From NCBI GenBank assembly GCA_964432995.1, contig CAYSPU010000100.1, positions 1 through 19,182 of the forward strand: a stretch of DNA of 19,182 nt, written 5' to 3'. The DNA comes from CAYSPU01 sp964432995. GTDB taxonomy: Bacteria > Verrucomicrobiota > Verrucomicrobiia > Limisphaerales > JAHDYP01. Of this stretch, positions 14,597 through 19,182 are shown piece after piece (position 1 is the first letter of the stretch; each line of letters opens with the position of its first letter). The notes below the pieces were generated by a model. The model did no database searches and was not told the DNA's origin. It was given only the letters and a program-made list of their open reading frames with translations. A program made the translations under genes and the position numbers.

Positions 14597-17500
14597 CTAC
14601 TCGACGAGCACGCGGTAGAACTTGCTGCCGGTGGCGCCCGGCTGCACGACATACGGCGAGCTGGCCCCGGCCACCGTCGTGTAGCCGCCGGCAACGCTGT
14701 CCGAGGACTGGAGCGTGCCGTTCGTCCAGGTGAGTTGCAGGCCGCCGGCCGTCGACTGGATCTCGACGCGCACCTCGACCGGCCCGACGGAGTCGAAGCT
14801 CCGGCCGTATTTGCTGCCGACGAGGTAGATGGATTGGGCTTCGTACTCGGTCAGGACGCGGCGCCATATCCCGAGGTCGTCCATGTCCGTTTCTGCGGCG
14901 ACCGCGTAAGCGCCATTGGCTTGGCCGATCTGAACGGGCAGGCCGCTGTCGAGATTGAAGACCAGTCCGGCGATGGTCTTGGCGTGGACGCGGACGCCGT
15001 CCATGTAGGTGGTGACGTCGCCGGCGCGGTCGACGAGGAACGCGAGGTGATGCCACTGGCCGTCGTTGAGGGCGTTGGCGTAGCCGACTTCGTTGCCGTA
15101 TTGGGCGGCGTAACCGGGCCACCCGATGGGAGAGGTCCCGTCATTGAGGCTCCAGGACCAACTGCCGGTCTCCCACGAGGGCGCAAACGTGAACCCCTGA
15201 TCGCCGTAGGAGTTGTCGTTGTTGCAGAGGAACGGCAGGTCCCCGGGGCTCCCGGTAAACCGCGTCCAGAACGCCACCGAGAAGCTGGTTGCCCCGCCGA
15301 AATTAAGATCGGTGGGAGTGCCCAGGTTGACGTAGTTCGCAACGGTCACGGCGCCGCCTTCGACTGCGGTGTTGTAGCGCAGGGCGCCGGTGCCGACCTG
15401 GCCGGTCACGATTTGAGGCGCGCCCACGGCCGTCCCGTTGTTGTTGCGGCCGGAGGTGTCCAGATAGTCCCCGTCGAACTTGAGGTGGAGGACGAGATTC
15501 TCCGGGATGTTGAGATAGGCGGGTTCCGGCTTGACGACCAGGGTGGCGGTCGCGCTGGTCAACTGGGTCGTTCCCTGGGTCACGACCAACTGATAGGTCC
15601 CGCTGTCGGATTCCGCCGCCGGGGAGATGGTCAAGCTGCTCCGGATCGCGCCGGTCAGGTCCTGGCCGTCCTTCTTCCACTGGTAGGTGATGGGGACGCT
15701 GCCGGTGACCTTGGCCTCGAGGGTATAGGTGGAGCCGACCAGGATGGTTTGGGACTTGGGCTGCGCCGTGATCTGGACCGGCGTCGGAGTGTAGGTTCCG
15801 GCAAAGCCGGCGTTGCGGATGGCCGTGATCTCCTCAGGGGAGAGCGCCCGGTCGTAAACGGTCACTTCGTCGATCGTCCCAACGAAGCCGCGTCCGCCTC
15901 CCGGGGAATCGACGCCGATCCGGAGGGGATCGGCGAAGGTGGCGGCGTTGTGGTTCACGTAGTTCTCGGACGAGAGCAGGCCGTTGACCCCGTCGTCGAG
16001 GTACATGCTGGCGAGGGTGGGTTCGACGACGAGGGCGACGAAGTTCCACTGGTCGGCCACGGGGTAGAGGCCGGATCGCCAGTTGTAGGAGGCGGCATCG
16101 TCGTTCCAGTGGTATCCCAACTGGTCTTCGGTGGTGTAATCGAGACCGGTGGCGGTGTTGCCGCGGGCAAACACGATGCCGGCATAGTCGGGCTGGTCAC
16201 CGGTGGGCTTGATCCACGCCACGATGGTGACGGTGTTCTTGTTGAGGTTCAAGGCGGGGATGGCAACAGCGGCGGCGTTACCGGCGAATTGGTAAGCAGT
16301 GTTGCCGGCCTCGAAGCCGTTGAAGGCGGTCGGCCGTGGACCAGCCACATTGGGGGTCACCCCGGCCGTGGCGGCCCCGTCATGCCCGCCCCAGTAATCG
16401 TAGGCCGTCGTGCCGGTGGTTTCGTCCAGGCGCCAGTGTCCGACGGGACCGGCGTCCACCACGGCGGCGGTGTACTTGCTGGGGGCCAGCACGGTAAGGG
16501 ACGTCGAGGCCTCCTGCGATCCGTAGGGGTTGGTGACCACGACCGTGTAATCGCCGGAGTCGGCGGGCTGGAGGTCGGAGAGTTCCAGAGTGGAGGCCGT
16601 GGCGCCGGCGATGACGTCGGAGCCATGCTTCCATTGATACGACATCGGCTGGCTGCCGCGGACGGTGACGGTGAAGCGGACGGTGCCATTGAGGAAGCGA
16701 ACGGCGGGGGTCGGGACTTCGACCAGAACCGGGGGCGAAGTGAGGACGTCGAGATGGCTGCTCGCGCTGGTGAGCGTCTGGCCGCTTGCGGTCACCACGA
16801 CATCGTAGTCGCCGCTGTCGCCGGTGCCGACGTTGCTCAAGGCGAGCGTGGCGGCGGTCTGACCGTCGAGATTCACGCCGCCCTTGCGCCATTGGTAGGT
16901 GATGGGGGCCGTGCCGGCAACCGCGGTGGTGAAGGACACGTCCATGCCTTCATACACGGGGTCGGCAGGAGCGCGGGTGAGCGAGAGGATGGCGGGAAGC
17001 GCGGCGTTGAAGAGCGACGCGACCTCGTTCGAGGAGAGCGTCTGATCGAACATGGCGAACTCGTCGATCGCACCGCGAAAGACGCGGGTGGCCTGGTAGT
17101 TGTCCCAGCCCAGTTCGAGGGTGGTTCCGATGAAGTTATGCTCGCTGATGGTGAGGGTCTTGGTGGCGGAAACGAGGCCATCGGCGGTTCCCATGTACAT
17201 CACCTGTTCATCCGGGGCGATGGTGACGGCGAAGAAGGTCCAGGCCTGGTCGGGGGGAACGAAACCGGGATTGAAGGTGTAGGCGTCGCCGAGGTCTTCC
17301 CAGTTATAGCTGAGGGCCAGGCCGTCGTCCTGGAAGCCGAGGCCGGTGGCTTTGACTTCCGGCGCGGTGACCTTGCGCTGGTGCATGATGCCCGCGCGGG
17401 CAGGCTGCACGCCGTCCCGCTTGAGCCAGCAGACCATCGTCACGTTGGCGGTGTAGAGGTCGAAGCCCGGGATCTGGACGGAGCCGCTGGTGCCGTTGAA

Positions 17501-18535
17501 TCCGGCGGCGGTGTTGGTGGTCTCGAACCCGGCGGCGTTCGGATCGTGAAGGGCGTCGACTCCCGAGGAGGTTCCCGTCATGTACTTGCCGTCGGCGGCG
17601 GTGCCGAGGGAACCGATGTTCTTGGCGACGGGCAGGGCCAACGAGGGTTCGCCGAGACGAAGGTAGATCGCCGGGGACTTCTCCTGGATGAGGACCGGGT
17701 AAGCCTTGGTGCGGCTGGCGTTCATGCCATTGCTGTAATGTTCCTGAATCTCGGTGGGCGTCAGGGCGCTGGCATAGATGGCGACTTCATCCAGTTGCCC
17801 ATCGAAGTCCCAACCGGTGTAGCCGCGGTCGCCAAGGATGAGCGGGGCGGCGAAGTTGGGGAGCATGGGGAAGCTCAGGGGGGTGGTGGCTACTTCCGCG
17901 CCATTCACATAGACGGTGGCGGCACTGCCCGAGTAGACCGCGACCACGTGCTGCCAGGCGGCGGCCTGCACGGTGGCGCTGGCCGTGAGCATCGTCCCGT
18001 AGTAGGTGGAACCGTCCGAGTGATCGTAGCCGAGGATCAATTGCCAGTCGCCGCCCACATGTCGGACGCACCAGCCGCTCCGGTCATCGCCGTTGGCGGG
18101 GTTCTGCCCATTGATCATGGAAATCACCGCCGTGTGGTTGCCGGACGCGGCAGCTTCGGCCGTGGGTTTCGCCCAGAACTCGACAGTGAACGGCCCGTTC
18201 GGGTTGTATGCGGCGGAGAAGGGGACGACCACTTGTTGTCCCGTCGCGCCCTGGATGGTCACCGCGGTGTCCGTGTCCCCGAGGATGGCGCCGGCTTGGC
18301 CTCGCGAGGCGGCCATGGATTGGTATTCGCCGTTGAAGTCGGTGCCGAGGGAGCCGGCGTTGACGGCCGGGATTTCGGGAGGTACCGCTGGGGTATCATT
18401 CAGCCGGTAGTAGACCAGCGGGTTCAGGCCGGCAACGGTGGCGGAGTAGTTCGCGGCCCAGCCGGGTTGGCTGGGCAGGGCCCACCAGAACAAGGCGGCC
18501 GTGAGCGCCAGAGGTTTGAGGAAGTCTCGCTTCAT
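14597..18535 (-). CDS. Very large exported LamG-like / Ig-like multidomain protein
   Basis: A 1312-residue protein beginning with a signal peptide (MKRDFLKPLALTAALFW...GWAA, about 1-28). Four concanavalin-like LamG domains lie at about 28-262, 278-512, 688-912 and 1008-1240. Each contains W.hvv..-type strands and a 'DE.AIY...L' end such as GQLDEVAIYASALTPTEI, GTIDEVTVYDRALSPEEI and MDDLGIWRRVLTEYEA. Three Ig-like domains with the core P(I/M)(T/S)YQWK/R and DSGDY/TY lie near 520-590, 605-680 and 925-1000. The last 70 residues (LTWTNGTLQSSD...SPYVVQPG...KFYRV) match a tail common on verrucomicrobial surface proteins. It is probably cell-surface or secreted and binds glycan or protein ligands. 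No catalytic domain was recognised. ATG 18535 is chosen for the signal peptide. Confidence 0.9.
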   Translation of the reverse strand: MKRDFLKPLALTAALFWWALPSQPGWAANYSATVAGLNPLVYYRLNDTPAVPPEIPAVNAGSLGTDFNGEYQSMAASRGQAGAILGDTDTAVTIQGATGQQVVVPFSAAYNPNGPFTVEFWAKPTAEAAASGNHTAVISMINGQNPANGDDRSGWCVRHVGGDWQLILGYDHSDGSTYYGTMLTASATVQAAAWQHVVAVYSGSAATVYVNGAEVATTPLSFPMLPNFAAPLILGDRGYTGWDFDGQLDEVAIYASALTPTEIQEHYSNGMNASRTKAYPVLIQEKSPAIYLRLGEPSLALPVAKNIGSLGTAADGKYMTGTSSGVDALHDPNAAGFETTNTAAGFNGTSGSVQIPGFDLYTANVTMVCWLKRDGVQPARAGIMHQRKVTAPEVKATGLGFQDDGLALSYNWEDLGDAYTFNPGFVPPDQAWTFFAVTIAPDEQVMYMGTADGLVSATKTLTISEHNFIGTTLELGWDNYQATRVFRGAIDEFAMFDQTLSSNEVASLFNAALPAILSLTRAPADPVYEGMDVSFTTAVAGTAPITYQWRKGGVNLDGQTAATLALSNVGTGDSGDYDVVVTASGQTLTSASSHLDVLTSPPVLVEVPTPAVRFLNGTVRFTVTVRGSQPMSYQWKHGSDVIAGATASTLELSDLQPADSGDYTVVVTNPYGSQEASTSLTVLAPSKYTAAVVDAGPVGHWRLDETTGTTAYDYWGGHDGAATAGVTPNVAGPRPTAFNGFEAGNTAYQFAGNAAAVAIPALNLNKNTVTIVAWIKPTGDQPDYAGIVFARGNTATGLDYTTEDQLGYHWNDDAASYNWRSGLYPVADQWNFVALVVEPTLASMYLDDGVNGLLSSENYVNHNAATFADPLRIGVDSPGGGRGFVGTIDEVTVYDRALSPEEITAIRNAGFAGTYTPTPVQITAQPKSQTILVGSTYTLEAKVTGSVPITYQWKKDGQDLTGAIRSSLTISPAAESDSGTYQLVVTQGTTQLTSATATLVVKPEPAYLNIPENLVLHLKFDGDYLDTSGRNNNGTAVGAPQIVTGQVGTGALRYNTAVEGGAVTVANYVNLGTPTDLNFGGATSFSVAFWTRFTGSPGDLPFLCNNDNSYGDQGFTFAPSWETGSWSWSLNDGTSPIGWPGYAAQYGNEVGYANALNDGQWHHLAFLVDRAGDVTTYMDGVRVHAKTIAGLVFNLDSGLPVQIGQANGAYAVAAETDMDDLGIWRRVLTEYEAQSIYLVGSKYGRSFDSVGPVEVRVEIQSTAGGLQLTWTNGTLQSSDSVAGGYTTVAGASSPYVVQPGATGSKFYRVLVE

Positions 18536-18786
18536 GAGCTGTGGTTGGTTTGATGGTTCAGGCGTTGGGCGCGACACGCCGGCCTGGTTGCCCCGCCTGG
18601 TTGAGAGGGGACAACGATCGGCTGCAGATGCCACCCAGGGTTTACTTCTGGAGCATCTTACCGGGCTGGTCAAGGGTGTCTTGGCAGAAAACCGAGTGCG
18701 GACTGCGATTTCGGCACATCAGTGTTCCACTCCACCGCCCTTTCTGGACAAATCCCCCGGTTCCCTTAGCCTTCCGGCCAGAACAT
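18536..18786. promoter_or_regulatory. Divergent intergenic region between LamG and agmatine deiminase genes
   Basis: Both flanking genes start outward from this 251-bp stretch, so it should hold two promoters. No box pair of convincing quality was found. A TAGCCT (18768-18773) before the plus-strand ATG at 18787 would give a leader of about 7 nt. No gene, repeat or riboswitch was recognised. Confidence 0.3.
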
Positions 18787-19182
18787 ATGGCACGAACGAC
18801 CCGAAAGCACGAAGCACCGGCCGCGCTCGGCTACTCGATGCCGGCCGAATGGGAGCAGCACGAGGCCACCTGGCTCGGCTGGCCCCATAACCCCACCGAT
18901 TGGCCCGCCAAACTCGACACCATCCGCTGGGTCTACGGCGAGATGGTGCGCAAGATCGGCGCCGGCGAACGGCTCCGCATCCTCGTCCGGCATCGGGCCG
19001 AAGAGAAGCTGGCCCGCCGCTACCTGACCCGGGCCGGAGCCGACCTCGGCGCCGTCGAGTTCATCGTGCACCCCACCAACCGCGGCTGGACCCGCGACAG
19101 CGGCCCGATCTTCGTCCGACGCGCCGATCAGAAGTCAGAGGTCAGAGGTCAGAAGTCAGAGGTCAGAGGTCAGAAGTCAGAG
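18787..19182 (+). CDS. aguA: Agmatine deiminase (agmatine iminohydrolase), 5' part only
   Basis: The first 132 codons of a peptidylarginine-deiminase-fold enzyme that converts agmatine to N-carbamoylputrescine and ammonia, a step towards putrescine. Clear signatures are GYSMPAEWEQHEATWLGWPHN (about 15-35) and GWTRDSGPIFV (about 104-114), which contains the conserved substrate-binding WxRDxGP element. The catalytic Cys/His regions lie beyond the window. Directly after IFVRRAD, where relatives continue with a variable loop and then a conserved DFxFNxWG strand, the frame enters a GTCAGAR heptamer array read as repeats of QKSEVRG and runs off the window. Whether the gene resumes in frame cannot be seen. 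The ATG at 18787 gives the family N-terminus. Confidence 0.85.
   Translation, partial: MARTTRKHEAPAALGYSMPAEWEQHEATWLGWPHNPTDWPAKLDTIRWVYGEMVRKIGAGERLRILVRHRAEEKLARRYLTRAGADLGAVEFIVHPTNRGWTRDSGPIFVRRADQKSEVRGQKSEVRGQKSE
19134..19182 (+). repeat. GTCAGAR heptamer tandem array inside the agmatine deiminase gene
   Basis: Seven perfect heptamers run to the window end in the order GTCAGAG, GTCAGAG, GTCAGAA, GTCAGAG, GTCAGAG, GTCAGAA, GTCAGAG. A partial unit (ATCAGAA) comes just before. The G/A pattern gives a higher-order 21-bp period, so the array reads as a seven-residue repeat. No frame on the sense strand contains a stop, but the complement has TGA every seven bases. Confidence 0.95.

Noticed and set aside
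14735..18553. A 1272-codon open frame on the plus strand, opposite the LamG gene
   Set aside because: Its translation is a low-complexity Gly/Val/Asp/Arg string with no family features. The minus-strand protein has a signal peptide and clear LamG/Ig domains. Long antisense frames are expected in GC-rich DNA with third-position bias.

Overview
This is a GC-rich bacterial window that most resembles the Verrucomicrobiota (Pedosphaera/Limisphaera-like lineages). That placement is an inference. It rests on the large exported LamG/Ig-like protein with its typical C-terminal tail, secreted carbohydrate-active proteins with CBM9-like and GHL10 domains, and many small palindromic elements between genes. 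No rRNA, tRNA or CRISPR array was seen.

Layout, left to right. (1) At 1-407 there is a minus-strand remnant of a Y1/REP-associated (RAYT) transposase at the left edge, three copies of a 47-bp repeat, and a promoter placed almost on top of the pyrE start codon. (2) At 408-3528, pyrE (+) converges on a penicillin-acylase-family Ntn hydrolase (-). Their stop codons are the two ends of a 133-bp element with TAGGGCG terminal inverted repeats. (3) At 3529-4145 lies a non-coding, repeat-rich stretch with a palindromic MITE/REP-like element and promoters for both flanking genes. (4) At 4146-7409 there is a UbiD-family decarboxylase (+) with a low-complexity heptamer-bearing insertion, then an M24 metallopeptidase (-), preceded by and overlapping a frameshifted, shortened GIY-YIG/DUF123 gene. 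(5) At 7741-8163 there is a small exported protein of unknown function.

(6) At 8289-14332 there is a carbohydrate locus. A GHL10-type TIM-barrel protein and a 1090-residue CBM9-like/transglutaminase-like/alpha-beta-hydrolase fusion form a probable minus-strand operon. Divergent from it is a DUF4038/GH140-like glycoside hydrolase. (7) At 14597-18535 there is a 1312-residue exported protein with four LamG-like and three Ig-like domains, followed by a good hairpin terminator. (8) From 18787 to the window end runs the 5' part of an agmatine deiminase gene, whose reading frame passes through a GTCAGAR heptamer array.

The genes do not form one pathway. Pyrimidine synthesis (pyrE), amide/peptide hydrolysis, a prFMN-type decarboxylase and agmatine degradation are housekeeping or accessory functions. 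The 8.3-14.3 kb block looks like a small glycan or glycoconjugate-degrading locus. The most unusual features are the small repeats: heptamer arrays carried in-frame inside conserved enzymes, palindromic elements that supply stop codons, and a shared promoter layout (TTGnnG, 18 bp, GCTAnnnT) that predicts leaderless or nearly leaderless mRNAs.
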